Origin: Melioribacteraceae bacterium
Lineage (GTDB): Bacteria; Bacteroidota; Ignavibacteria; Ignavibacteriales; Melioribacteraceae
Direction of reading: 5' to 3'
DNA length: 36,720 nt
Assembly (NCBI GenBank): GCA_023230485.1
Contig: JALNXG010000040.1
Coordinates: 1 to 36,720, forward strand
The position numbers and the translations under genes are program-made. The notes beneath the pieces were generated by a model. That model saw nothing but the letters and a program-made list of their open reading frames with translations. It was not told the DNA's origin and did no database searches. Below are positions 1-7,067 of this stretch, piece by piece (within the stretch, counting starts at the first letter, position 1; each line of letters starts with the position of its first letter).

Positions 1-17
1 ATCAAACTCTCCGTTGT
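1..17 (-). rRNA. rrs: 16S ribosomal RNA, 5' tip only
   Basis: Read on the minus strand, the first bases of the window end in ACGGAGAGTTTGAT, the conserved 5' end of bacterial 16S rRNA (the 27F primer site region). The gene runs off the left edge, so only about 17 bases are present. The 5' boundary is estimated from E. coli numbering, where GAGTTTGAT lies at about positions 9-17. The leader to its right, with a boxA-like element and tandem promoters, supports the call. A chance match is unlikely given this context. Confidence 0.85.
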
Positions 18-83
18 ATATTTTTAATTTTCGCGTATTCGGTTGAATTACTCTTACTAAATATTTTATTTAGTCGCTCACTC

Positions 84-94
84 TATCAAAGAAC
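84..94 (-). promoter_or_regulatory. boxA-like antitermination element
   Basis: On the minus strand this reads GTTCTTTGATA, close to the NusB/S10-binding boxA of bacterial rRNA leaders (E. coli TGCTCTTTAACA). It lies between the proximal promoter and the 16S start, as expected for rRNA antitermination. Identification rests on similarity and position only. Confidence 0.6.
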
Positions 95-114
95 TTTTTC
101 AAAATCGGACTTCT

Positions 115-143
115 AATGTAAAGTATAAACTTTACTTTGTCAA
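115..143 (-). promoter_or_regulatory. rrn promoter, proximal unit
   Basis: On the minus strand TTGACA (143-138) is followed 15 bases later by TTTACA (122-117), or at 17 bases by TACATT (120-115). The block around the -10 region, TATACTTTA, resembles the same block in the unit at 233-259 at identical distance from TTGACA. It lies about 100 bases upstream of the 16S start. The exact -10 is uncertain because both candidate hexamers are imperfect. Confidence 0.6.
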
Positions 144-232
144 GTCCTTGCAAAACTTTTATTTCGATTATTTCATTTTTTCTTAGAACGTGCTTTCTTG
201 TGTGACATACTGTAAAAAAGCATAGTTCCTAA

Positions 233-259
233 TGTATAGTATCGATCTCTATTTGTCAA
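233..259 (-). promoter_or_regulatory. rrn promoter, distal unit
   Basis: On the minus strand TTGACA (259-254) is followed 15 bases later by TATACA (238-233). The block GATACTATA sits exactly 10 bases after TTGACA. The same nine bases at the same spacing occur in the plus-strand promoter at 713-739. Together with the unit at 115-143 this makes a tandem P1/P2 arrangement 116 bases apart, as is common in rRNA operons. Confidence 0.6.
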
Positions 260-445
260 GACTTATTTTTAAAAAAGTTCTTTCTTTTTCTTTTCTTCTC
301 TCTTTTTTTTACTTTTTCATCATTCTATTGTGATCAGAACCCAGATTCTTATAATTACATTTCTTTCTTCCTCCTCATTTCGGAACTTTACTCCCCCCCT
401 CCTGTTTAATATCTAGATACTCACTTTTTAGTCACGGAGTTAATT

Positions 446-703
446 ATGAATAAAAAAAACATAAATATAGACGAATCTATTGATAACCCTCTTTCTGATT
501 TAATTAGTAACGATATTTATTCTGCGTTATTAGAAAGAGAACTGATTAATGAAAAATCTGTTAGAAATCATATTATACGAAAGAAGTATCAGGACTTGCG
601 AAATAAAGAGATATCCACTTCTGATGCAATTTATGAACTGCAGCAGCAATATCCTTATTTGCAATTTGATACTATTCGTAAGATTGTATATAATATTCAG
701 TAA
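446..703 (+). CDS. small hypothetical protein, possible DNA-binding fold
   Basis: This 85-residue protein is not one I recognise. The start is supported by a Shine-Dalgarno-like CGGAG followed by TTAATT and ATG. It has no signal peptide or membrane segment and is rich in charged residues and Asn/Ile. The C-terminal half, roughly residues 36-84, looks all-helical. Its stretch STSDAIYELQQQYPYLQF, followed by a short basic helix, has the spacing of helix-turn-helix segments seen in small regulators, which is only a suggestion. It sits directly upstream of the promoter at 713 and divergent from the rRNA operon, so a role linked to growth control is conceivable but unproven. It is followed by the hairpin terminator at 781-815. 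Confidence 0.6.
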   Translation: MNKKNINIDESIDNPLSDLISNDIYSALLERELINEKSVRNHIIRKKYQDLRNKEISTSDAIYELQQQYPYLQFDTIRKIVYNIQ

Positions 704-712
704 TAATAGTAC

Positions 713-739
713 TTGACATACACTAATAGATACTATATT
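713..739 (+). promoter_or_regulatory. promoter resembling the distal rrn promoter
   Basis: TTGACA at 713-718 is followed by 15 bases and TATATT at 734-739. The nine-base block GATACTATA begins exactly 10 bases after TTGACA, identical in sequence and spacing to the distal rrn unit at 233-259 on the other strand. A start site near 745-748 is expected, so the first product would be the short RNA ending at the 781-815 terminator. Readthrough would express the 838-2498 genes. Confidence 0.55.
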
Positions 740-745
740 TTTGAT

Positions 746-815
746 GTGCAATCCTGATTTAAATATCGGGGGAGCATTTTAGCCCAGTGATTCCCCCCAA
801 CACTGGGCTTTTTTT
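746..815 (+). ncRNA. candidate short RNA or attenuator leader
   Basis: The promoter at 713-739 would start a transcript about 35 bases before a strong intrinsic terminator, giving an RNA of roughly 70 nt. The terminator loop contains CCCCCC (793-798), and upstream of the stem lies GGGGGA (768-773), which can pair with TCCCCC (792-797). Both helices can coexist as an H-type pseudoknot. No known riboswitch family is recognised. It could be a free small RNA or an attenuator controlling the DUF3098-like, EutN and dprA genes. That it exists as a transcript is inference. Confidence 0.35.
781..815 (+). terminator. intrinsic terminator
   Basis: A perfect 9-bp stem AGCCCAGTG / CACTGGGCT (781-789 with 801-809) encloses an 11-base loop and is followed by six T residues (810-815). 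It would terminate the gene at 446 and also the transcript from the promoter at 713. No second promoter is obvious before the gene at 838, so partial readthrough may be needed to express that operon. Confidence 0.85.
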
Positions 816-837
816 CTTAAACTAAAGCGACAGTATT

Positions 838-1131
838 ATGGCTAAAATAAAATCTAAATCTAAAGAAACTAAAAAAATCCTTAAATCCCCGTTTACTGAT
901 TATTGGATTAAAGAAAATTATTTAATACTTGGTTTTGGCTTGATCCTTCTTCTTGCGGGCTTTTACTTTATGGGACAAGGCAATTGGGATAGCTCTACTT
1001 CACTCGTTGTTTCACCCATAGTTCTTTTTATCGCTTATGTTATTATTATCCCATTAAGCATTATGTTTAGAAAAAAGAAATCTCTTTCTACAAAAGAAGA
1101 ATCTAATGTTCCTAGCGAAAATAAAGGGTAA
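838..1131 (+). CDS. DUF3098-like small inner-membrane protein
   Basis: This 97-residue protein has a Lys-rich N-terminus (residues 1-18), a short conserved-looking segment with a Phe-Thr-Asp-Tyr-Trp motif, and two hydrophobic helices (about 30-48 and 58-80). A basic Arg-Lys cluster and an acidic tail follow. The two-helix layout with a Gly-rich first helix matches the DUF3098 family common in Bacteroidota and relatives. The function is unknown. No Shine-Dalgarno is evident before the ATG, and the gene begins only 22 bases after the T-run of the terminator. The 3' end overlaps the EutN gene by 26 bases, so the two are probably translationally coupled. Confidence 0.75.
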   Translation: MAKIKSKSKETKKILKSPFTDYWIKENYLILGFGLILLLAGFYFMGQGNWDSSTSLVVSPIVLFIAYVIIIPLSIMFRKKKSLSTKEESNVPSENKG

Positions 1132-1381
1132 TATAGTTTCTACTCCAAAAGACAAAAGTCTTATTGGACATAAATTGCTTCTTGCTCATGAAGTTGATAC
1201 TAATGGTGAATATATTGGGAATAAAGATGTAATAGCTCTTGACTTAATTAGTGCCGGCATTGGTGATATTGTTTTAATTTGCCAAGAAGGAGATGCTATT
1301 CAACAGATGCTTGGACACGCCAAGGCACCTGTAAATACAATGGTTGTAGCTATCGTGGATAATTTAGATATCAACGAATAA
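1106..1381 (+). CDS. EutN/CcmL-family microcompartment vertex protein
   Basis: This 91-residue protein matches the EutN/CcmL fold (BMC-P) over its whole length. The N-terminal strand with VSTPKDKSLIGHKLL corresponds to the family signature for the first strands. The later LDLISAGIGDIVLICQEGDA and a hydrophobic final strand ending VVAIVD match the small beta-barrel that forms pentamers at shell vertices. The start is the ATG inside the preceding gene, which gives the normal family N-terminus two residues later. The dprA start lies 1 base after its stop. No BMC hexamer gene (BMC-H or BMC-T) is visible in the window, so this copy is isolated from any shell locus here. It could act with a shell encoded elsewhere or have another role. 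Confidence 0.88.
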   Translation: MFLAKIKGNIVSTPKDKSLIGHKLLLAHEVDTNGEYIGNKDVIALDLISAGIGDIVLICQEGDAIQQMLGHAKAPVNTMVVAIVDNLDINE

Positions 1382-1382
1382 A

Positions 1383-2498
1383 TTGAATTACAATACTTTT
1401 AGAAATTATTATTATATCAGTTCCATTCTAAAAATTGATGGAATTGGTATTCAAAAAACAGTTCAACTTTTATCTTCTTTCGAAGACCTTTATTTTATTG
1501 CCAATTCCAACATCGCCTCCATTACTACCATTGAAGGCATTAATCCATCTCAAGCTGCGCAAATTTTAAAAATCAATACAAATGAAAATTTTATTAAATC
1601 TGAATTTGATAAATTTTCCTCTTTCCTCGAAAAGAATAATACCGAGTTAATAACATTTTTAGATAAAGATTATCCTTATCTTTTAAAAAATATTTATACA
1701 CCTCCATTGTACTTATTTATCAAAGGTGAAATAACAAAAGCGGATCTCTCATCAGTTGCTATTGTAGGAACTCGGCTTCCTACTGCCTATGGTAAAATGC
1801 AAGCAGAGTATTTTGCATCTTCACTTTCTAAAAATAATGTAACAGTCGTAAGTGGGATGGCTCGTGGCATTGATACTATCTCACATCGCAATGCTATCGA
1901 AAACCGGGGAAGAACCATTGCTGTAATGGGTACCGGAATGGATGTTATATATCCTTCTGAAAATAGGAATTTATTTAATAGCATTATTGAAAATGGTGCG
2001 GTCATTACTGAATACGATTTTCAAACAAAACCTGATTCACAAAATTTCCCAAGAAGGAATAGAATAATTTCGGGATTATCACTTGGCACTATTGTAATAG
2101 AAACTCGTAAAAATGGTGGTGCTATGCACACTGCCAATTATGCATTCGAGCAAAACAGAGACCTCTTCGCTGTACCCGGTAATATTAGCTCTAAGCTAAG
2201 TGAGGGCACAAATCAACTAATAAAAGAAAATCGAGCTAAGCTAATTACAACGATCGATGACGTCCTTAACGACCTAAATATTCCGAAATTAAAGACAACA
2301 TCAGAAGAACAAAATATACCCGAATTAAATTTGTTTGAAGAAAAAATTTATCAGATAATAAATGATGAACCGAAACAGGTCGATGAAATTTCATCCCTTG
2401 CGAAAATTAATACCTCAGATTGCTTGGTGCATCTATTTGGATTAGAAATGAAAAACTTAGTTAGGCAATTACCCGGTATGTACTTTATTCGTAATTAA
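1383..2498 (+). CDS. dprA: DNA processing protein DprA (Smf)
   Basis: DprA loads RecA on incoming single-stranded DNA during natural transformation. The 371 residues follow the full family plan. An N-terminal helix-hairpin-helix/SAM-like part contains IDGIGIQKT (about 18-26). The Rossmann-like core has AIVGTRLPTAYG, SGMARGIDTISH, VMGTGMDVIYP, PRRNRIISG and FAVPGN. A C-terminal winged-helix part starts near residue 310. The start is TTG, 1 base after the EutN stop. The next in-frame ATG is inside the core, so TTG is the only start that keeps the N-domain. The usual SGSLITA segment is replaced by NGGAMHTA, a modest variant. It is likely co-translated with EutN. Confidence 0.93.
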   Translation: MNYNTFRNYYYISSILKIDGIGIQKTVQLLSSFEDLYFIANSNIASITTIEGINPSQAAQILKINTNENFIKSEFDKFSSFLEKNNTELITFLDKDYPYLLKNIYTPPLYLFIKGEITKADLSSVAIVGTRLPTAYGKMQAEYFASSLSKNNVTVVSGMARGIDTISHRNAIENRGRTIAVMGTGMDVIYPSENRNLFNSIIENGAVITEYDFQTKPDSQNFPRRNRIISGLSLGTIVIETRKNGGAMHTANYAFEQNRDLFAVPGNISSKLSEGTNQLIKENRAKLITTIDDVLNDLNIPKLKTTSEEQNIPELNLFEEKIYQIINDEPKQVDEISSLAKINTSDCLVHLFGLEMKNLVRQLPGMYFIRN

Positions 2499-2514
2499 AT
2501 CTATAACTATTATA

Positions 2515-3804
2515 TCAATACTTCTTAAAATCTTTCCACAGTTGTTTTAATCTTTCCTTAATATTTTTCTCTTGACCATTTTCAGAGGGAATGTAAAATT
2601 GCATTCCTTTCATCTCTTCAGGTAAAAAATTATCTATAATAAAATGATTATCAAAATCATGTGCGTATCTATAATCTTTGCCATAATTTAAGTTTTTCAT
2701 TAGTGAAGTGGGAGCATTTCTTAATTTAAGTGGTACGGGAAAATTTTTATTGTTTCTTACAAAAGCGAGAGCTTTTTCAATTCCCATATAAGAAGAATTA
2801 CTTTTTGGTTGCGATGCAAGATAAACTGCACATTGTGCAAGTATAATTCTTCCTTCAGGCATTCCCACTTTTTCAACAGCACTAAATGTAGCTTGCGCAA
2901 TTAAAAGTGCGTTCGGGGAAGCGTTTCCAATATCTTCCGAAGATAATACAAGCATCCTTCGAGCAATGAATATAGGGTCTTCACCTCCCTCGAGCATTCT
3001 AGCCATCCAATACAATGCTGCATCCGGATCACTCCCTCGCATACTTTTAATGAAGGCAGAAATCACATTATAATGCTCTTCTCCATCCTTATCATAAAAA
3101 ATATTTTTTCTCTGAAGAATCTCTTCAATCAATTCTTTGGAAACAATTATTTCATCTTTTTTGATTTCGTGAATAATTGCACTCTCTAATAAATTTAAAA
3201 GTATTCGAGCATCACCTCCCGAAGCATAAATCATAAAATCACTATCGACTGATTTTATATTTAGTGTGCTTAGAAAAAGGTCAGTTCTTATTGAATCCTC
3301 AATAATTTCTCTGAGATTATCCTCTGTTAGAGAATTTAAAGTATAAATTTTTACTCGTGATCTTAATGCGGGAATAACTTCAAAAGAAGGATTCTCGGTT
3401 GTCGCACCAATTAAAATAATATCACCTGATTCAACCGATGAGAGCAAAGCATCTTGTTGTGCTTTATTAAAGCGGTGTATCTCATCAATAAATAGAATAG
3501 TTCGCTTATGAAATAATTTATTCTCTTTTGATTTTTCTATTATACTTCTTATTTCTTTTACACCAGAGGAAACAGCATTGATTTGGAAAAATTCGGAATT
3601 TGTTTTTTCTGAGATTATTTTTGCGATCGTTGTCTTACCTGTTCCGGGCGGTCCCCATAACACAACTGAACTTACCGTGTCGTTATCAATCATCATTCTA
3701 AGAGGTTTGCCTTCTCCCAGTAAATGATCCTGCCCTTTAAACTCATCGATAGATTTCGGACGGCTTCTTTCAGCAAGTGGGACTGCCGGGATTTCTATTT
3801 TCAT
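2515..3804 (-). CDS. rarA: replication-associated recombination protein A (MgsA/RarA AAA+ ATPase)
   Basis: RarA acts at stalled replication forks and is a clamp-loader-like AAA+ ATPase. The 429 residues show Walker A GPPGTGKTT (51-59) and Walker B with DEIH (107-110), followed by the family-specific RFNKAQQD. There is a sensor region GATTENPSF and a C-terminal helical tetramerisation part with the typical YMGIEKALA and LRNAPTSLMK segments. The length is normal. It is the last gene of a minus-strand unit, and its ATG overlaps the stop of the FtsB-like gene by 4 bases (ATGA). It faces dprA with only 16 bases between the stops and no hairpin terminator visible. Confidence 0.95.
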   Translation of the reverse strand: MKIEIPAVPLAERSRPKSIDEFKGQDHLLGEGKPLRMMIDNDTVSSVVLWGPPGTGKTTIAKIISEKTNSEFFQINAVSSGVKEIRSIIEKSKENKLFHKRTILFIDEIHRFNKAQQDALLSSVESGDIILIGATTENPSFEVIPALRSRVKIYTLNSLTEDNLREIIEDSIRTDLFLSTLNIKSVDSDFMIYASGGDARILLNLLESAIIHEIKKDEIIVSKELIEEILQRKNIFYDKDGEEHYNVISAFIKSMRGSDPDAALYWMARMLEGGEDPIFIARRMLVLSSEDIGNASPNALLIAQATFSAVEKVGMPEGRIILAQCAVYLASQPKSNSSYMGIEKALAFVRNNKNFPVPLKLRNAPTSLMKNLNYGKDYRYAHDFDNHFIIDNFLPEEMKGMQFYIPSENGQEKNIKERLKQLWKDFKKY

Positions 3805-4100
3805 TTTTCTTCCACCTCTATCGGCTTCTCATATTTTCTAAACATTCTATATTTCTCTCTTGCAGTTTTTTCCTTTTTAAATCGATTATATTTTAACGAG
3901 TCAATTTGACTATCCAAACTCTGAATTGAATCAATACTTATTTCTATATTTTTATTTAAATCATCTAATTGATCTTTTGATTTTATATAACTTATCAAAC
4001 CACTTTCATTAAATACAATGAATGCAATAGTAGATATTCCTAATATTAAAATCAGCAGTGAAATAATTAAGCTACTTTTGCTTTTACTCGTCTTTTTCAT
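3801..4100 (-). CDS. FtsB/DivIC-like septum formation initiator
   Basis: This 99-residue protein has a basic N-terminus, a single membrane helix (about 11-30) and then a heptad-patterned segment (about 42-72). A basic Arg/Lys region with EKYRMFRKYEKP follows. This single-pass, short extracytoplasmic coiled-coil plan matches FtsB/DivIC proteins, which bind FtsL and FtsQ at the divisome. The gene overlaps ddl upstream and rarA downstream by 4 bases each, so it is translationally coupled to both. Neighbourhood with ddl suits a cell-wall or division role. The family is short and poorly conserved, so FtsL-like is an alternative. Confidence 0.7.
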   Translation of the reverse strand: MKKTSKSKSSLIISLLILILGISTIAFIVFNESGLISYIKSKDQLDDLNKNIEISIDSIQSLDSQIDSLKYNRFKKEKTAREKYRMFRKYEKPIEVEEK

Positions 4101-5092
4101 TTTAATGAATAATTGACAATTTTGTTAATTAATTCTTCAAAAGAAATACCCACTGCTTTAGCCATCTTTGGCACTAAGCTAAGATTGGTCATTCCAGGCA
4201 ACGTATTTACTTCTAAGCAAAAAGATTTATTCCCTTGAGCTAGCCTAAAATCTACCCTCGCATAATTTTTGCAACCAACAGAATTATAAGCAAGAAGTGC
4301 TTGTCTCTTCAGGTACTCCGCTGTTTCCTCTGGTATATCAGCAGGGACAATATATTCACTCATTCCCTCAGTATATTTACACTCATAGTCATAAATGCCA
4401 TGTTTGGGTTTTATTTCAAGTACAGAAAGAGGTTGTTGATCTAATACAGCTACGGTTAATTCTCTTCCCGGAATATATTCTTCAATTAATGCAACGTCCG
4501 AATATTCAAGGGCTGAATTAATCGCTTTTTCCAACTCAATTTCACCCCTACAAATTGTTAATCCGACAGTTGAACCTTGATCATTAGGTTTTATTACACA
4601 TGGATAACCAAAAAATTTATTTATTTTATCTTTTGCCCTATCAATATTAGAGTCCGCATTTCTCACAATAAACCATTTCGGAGTAATAACATTAAAATGC
4701 TGAAACATTATTTTGGTCATATATTTATCCATTGCAAGCGCACTAGTAAGTACTCCGCTACCCGTATATGGAATTTCTTTTAGTTCACATAGTGATTGAA
4801 TAGTTCCATCTTCTCCCCATTTACCATGAAGACCTATAAATACTAAATCCACATTCTCAAAATAATATGAATTAAAAACCGCTAGATAATTTTTATTTGA
4901 TAATTCCGTATAATCTTTTTCAATAAAATAATCTTCTTCATTTTCAGGTTGATTTAATCCATATCCCGGATCGATTACTCTAACGTTGTATCCCAAACTT
5001 CTTAATGCAAAAAGTATTGACTTACCTGAATTTTTTGATACCGCTCTTTCAGGAGATGTCCCACCAACTAATAATACTATGTTTTTTGACAT
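4097..5092 (-). CDS. ddl: D-alanine--D-alanine ligase
   Basis: Ddl makes the D-Ala-D-Ala dipeptide for peptidoglycan in the cytoplasm using ATP. The 331 residues show the N-terminal substrate loop VGGTSPERAVSKNSG and the central GLHGKWGEDGTIQ. ATP-grasp elements include PCVIKPNDQGSTVG and EEYIPGRE. The C-terminal ARVDFRL and EVNTLPGMTNLSLVP provide metal and D-Ala contacts. Length and motif order are normal. It lies 10 bases after the Gfo/Idh-like gene and overlaps the FtsB-like gene by 4 bases. Confidence 0.96.
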   Translation of the reverse strand: MSKNIVLLVGGTSPERAVSKNSGKSILFALRSLGYNVRVIDPGYGLNQPENEEDYFIEKDYTELSNKNYLAVFNSYYFENVDLVFIGLHGKWGEDGTIQSLCELKEIPYTGSGVLTSALAMDKYMTKIMFQHFNVITPKWFIVRNADSNIDRAKDKINKFFGYPCVIKPNDQGSTVGLTICRGEIELEKAINSALEYSDVALIEEYIPGRELTVAVLDQQPLSVLEIKPKHGIYDYECKYTEGMSEYIVPADIPEETAEYLKRQALLAYNSVGCKNYARVDFRLAQGNKSFCLEVNTLPGMTNLSLVPKMAKAVGISFEELINKIVNYSLK

Positions 5093-5102
5093 AAATTTTC
5101 TC

Positions 5103-6098
5103 TTACGAATTTTTCTTTAATTGCTCTATAATTAATAAATTTTTTAAACTCTCCTCGCCCGAAGTAAAAGGTGCAAGATTCTTTGATAATGTTTTGTGGA
5201 TGCTTCTTATCATTGGAGCAATCTTATTAGCACGTTTCCTAAAAACCATTTTGCCTTCTTTGTGAATATCAATAATAAGACGAGAAGAATTCATTTTTTT
5301 ACCGAGATTACTTTCGATAAGAAGAGTCCCAAGAACACCTGATATCTCAATTCGATTTATTCTCTGCTTTGCAAATGCAGATATGCTAAAAATTCCGTAT
5401 CCAATTTTATTAAATTTTACAATGGCAGTCGAGTAATCTTCAAAAGTTGAATGATGAATAAAATTATCAATATATCCTTTGATTTCTAAAATTTCTCCTC
5501 CGAAATAACGGAGAATATCAACCGCCTGGAATCCCAATTCATTAATAATTCCATTTTTACTCGAATCATCAGATTCATTTTTCGATACATTACTATTTAA
5601 GGATACTGAAATTGAAATAATCTTTCCTAAAAAATTTGATTCAATTAATTCTTTTGCTTTTATTAATAAAGGATGAAGCCGATGTGCCTGATTAACGAAA
5701 AGATTTACTTTCTGCTTTGCGCAAACTTCTGTGATTTCTTCAGCTTCTTGGATATTTGGCGCAATAGGGCTTTCGCATAAAATATTTATTCCCTTGGTCG
5801 CAGCCTTTTTAATCATTTCTAGATTTTCGGATTTCGTATTTGCAAAATATATTATATCGATTCCGGAATCTAAAAATTGATCGTAACTATTTGTGTAGTT
5901 CGGAATGCTATTTTTCTCGGCAAGCTTTTTAACCATCGTTAGATTATGAGAATAAAGTGATGTAACTTTCCCTAATTGAACTTTATTCAAAGCAAGAATG
6001 AAATTTTCTTCAACGTTATCGTTATCTCCGGCAATTCCCCATTTTATTCTCTTTGGAATTTTCGGATTAATATTAAACTTGATTGCAGGCTTGATCAT
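5103..6098 (-). CDS. Gfo/Idh/MocA-family protein, degenerate active site
   Basis: The 331 residues have the two-domain plan of NAD(P)-dependent Gfo/Idh/MocA oxidoreductases: an N-terminal Rossmann domain (about 17-130) and a C-terminal alpha/beta domain. The Rossmann loop reads WGIAGDNDNV instead of a full GxGxxG. The catalytic EKP motif is ESP (109-111), losing the Lys. The D-x-G-x-H-x-x-D motif reads ELGFQAVD (187-194), losing the catalytic His (Gln191). This suggests a non-catalytic or altered protein. Its ATG follows directly after the metF stop, and ddl starts 10 bases downstream. The substrate is unknown. Some family members make UDP-sugars, but nothing here shows that. Confidence 0.8.
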   Translation of the reverse strand: MIKPAIKFNINPKIPKRIKWGIAGDNDNVEENFILALNKVQLGKVTSLYSHNLTMVKKLAEKNSIPNYTNSYDQFLDSGIDIIYFANTKSENLEMIKKAATKGINILCESPIAPNIQEAEEITEVCAKQKVNLFVNQAHRLHPLLIKAKELIESNFLGKIISISVSLNSNVSKNESDDSSKNGIINELGFQAVDILRYFGGEILEIKGYIDNFIHHSTFEDYSTAIVKFNKIGYGIFSISAFAKQRINRIEISGVLGTLLIESNLGKKMNSSRLIIDIHKEGKMVFRKRANKIAPMIRSIHKTLSKNLAPFTSGEESLKNLLIIEQLKKNS

Positions 6099-7052
6099 TT
6101 AGATACCTACTTTTTTCATTAATTTTTTAATCGGTTCTGAATTTTGCATTATGTAAAAATGTATTGCGGGGACATTTTTATTTAATAATTCTTCTACCTG
6201 CTTGTATGTCCAATTAATACCAATTTCTAATATGTGTTCCGGTTTTGCTGCTAAAACTTCCTCTGCTAATTCAGAAGGAACATCAATAAAGAAGTTTTTC
6301 GGCAAAGATTTAACATGATTCTTTGATGTTATTATCTTTAGTCCCGGAATTATTGGTACTTCTATTCCGGCATTTCTACAAGTATCTAAATAATCAAAAT
6401 AAAATTTATTATCGAAACACATCTGTGTAACAATATATGCAGCACCTGAATCTATTTTTGCTTTTGTATATTTTATATCCGTTGCAAGATTAGGAGCTTC
6501 AAAATGTTTTTCCGGATATCCACTTGTTCCTATACAAAAATCCATAGGATATGAATCTATTATTGAATCCTCAATATATTTGCCGTTATTTATTTCATTT
6601 ATCTGCTTGACTAAGTCAAGAGCATACTCATTAACACTTCTTCCGAACTTTAATTGTTTCTTAAAACCATGATCATCCCCCTTTATAGCCAATACATTAT
6701 CAATTCCCAAATAATGAAGCTCTATAAGAAAATCTTCGGTTTCCTCACGCGTAAACCCTGCGCAAAGAACATGAGGCACCGCATCAATATTATACTTATT
6801 TTGTATTAAGGCACAAATACCTAATGTCCCCGGTCGTTTTCTTTTTATCTTAATATTATAAGTACCGTTAGCAGTTTCTTCATAATAAGCCTCTGCTGCA
6901 TGGCTTGTAATATCGATAAACGGAGGGTTATATTTTACTATATCTTCTAATATCGATAATAGCTGTTTTATATCTCCGCCTCGCTTTGGAGGTATAATTT
7001 CAAAGCTTATTAAAGTTTTGTTCGATTTTTTAAGGTGTTCGATTACTTTCAT
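6099..7052 (-). CDS. metF: methylenetetrahydrofolate reductase
   Basis: MetF reduces 5,10-methylene-THF to 5-methyl-THF using FAD, feeding methionine synthesis. The 317 residues show the family's N-terminal SFEIIPPKRGG with the catalytic Glu. Central segments DITSHAA, LCAGFTREETEDFL and LAIKGDD bind FAD and substrate. Later segments include GTSGYPEKHFEAP, YIVTQMCFD and PIIPGLKII. Length is slightly above the roughly 300 typical of bacterial MetF. There are 15 bases between the penicillin acylase stop and this start, and the stop abuts the next gene's ATG. No methionine-related regulatory site was seen. Confidence 0.95.
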   Translation of the reverse strand: MKVIEHLKKSNKTLISFEIIPPKRGGDIKQLLSILEDIVKYNPPFIDITSHAAEAYYEETANGTYNIKIKRKRPGTLGICALIQNKYNIDAVPHVLCAGFTREETEDFLIELHYLGIDNVLAIKGDDHGFKKQLKFGRSVNEYALDLVKQINEINNGKYIEDSIIDSYPMDFCIGTSGYPEKHFEAPNLATDIKYTKAKIDSGAAYIVTQMCFDNKFYFDYLDTCRNAGIEVPIIPGLKIITSKNHVKSLPKNFFIDVPSELAEEVLAAKPEHILEIGINWTYKQVEELLNKNVPAIHFYIMQNSEPIKKLMKKVGI

Positions 7053-7067
7053 ATTTAGTAACTTAAT

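Larger units (their letters stand above)
18..445 (-). promoter_or_regulatory. rRNA operon leader and promoter region
   Basis: This stretch of about 430 bases holds no convincing gene. Going away from the 16S start it contains a boxA-like antitermination element (84-94), a proximal promoter-like unit (115-143), an AT-rich spacer, and a second promoter-like unit (233-259). Beyond that, about 260-445 is strongly pyrimidine-rich on the plus strand and contains no motif I recognise. It also serves as the upstream region of the divergent small gene at 446. An AT-rich region upstream of tandem promoters is typical of rRNA operons, but UP elements are only inferred. Confidence 0.7.
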
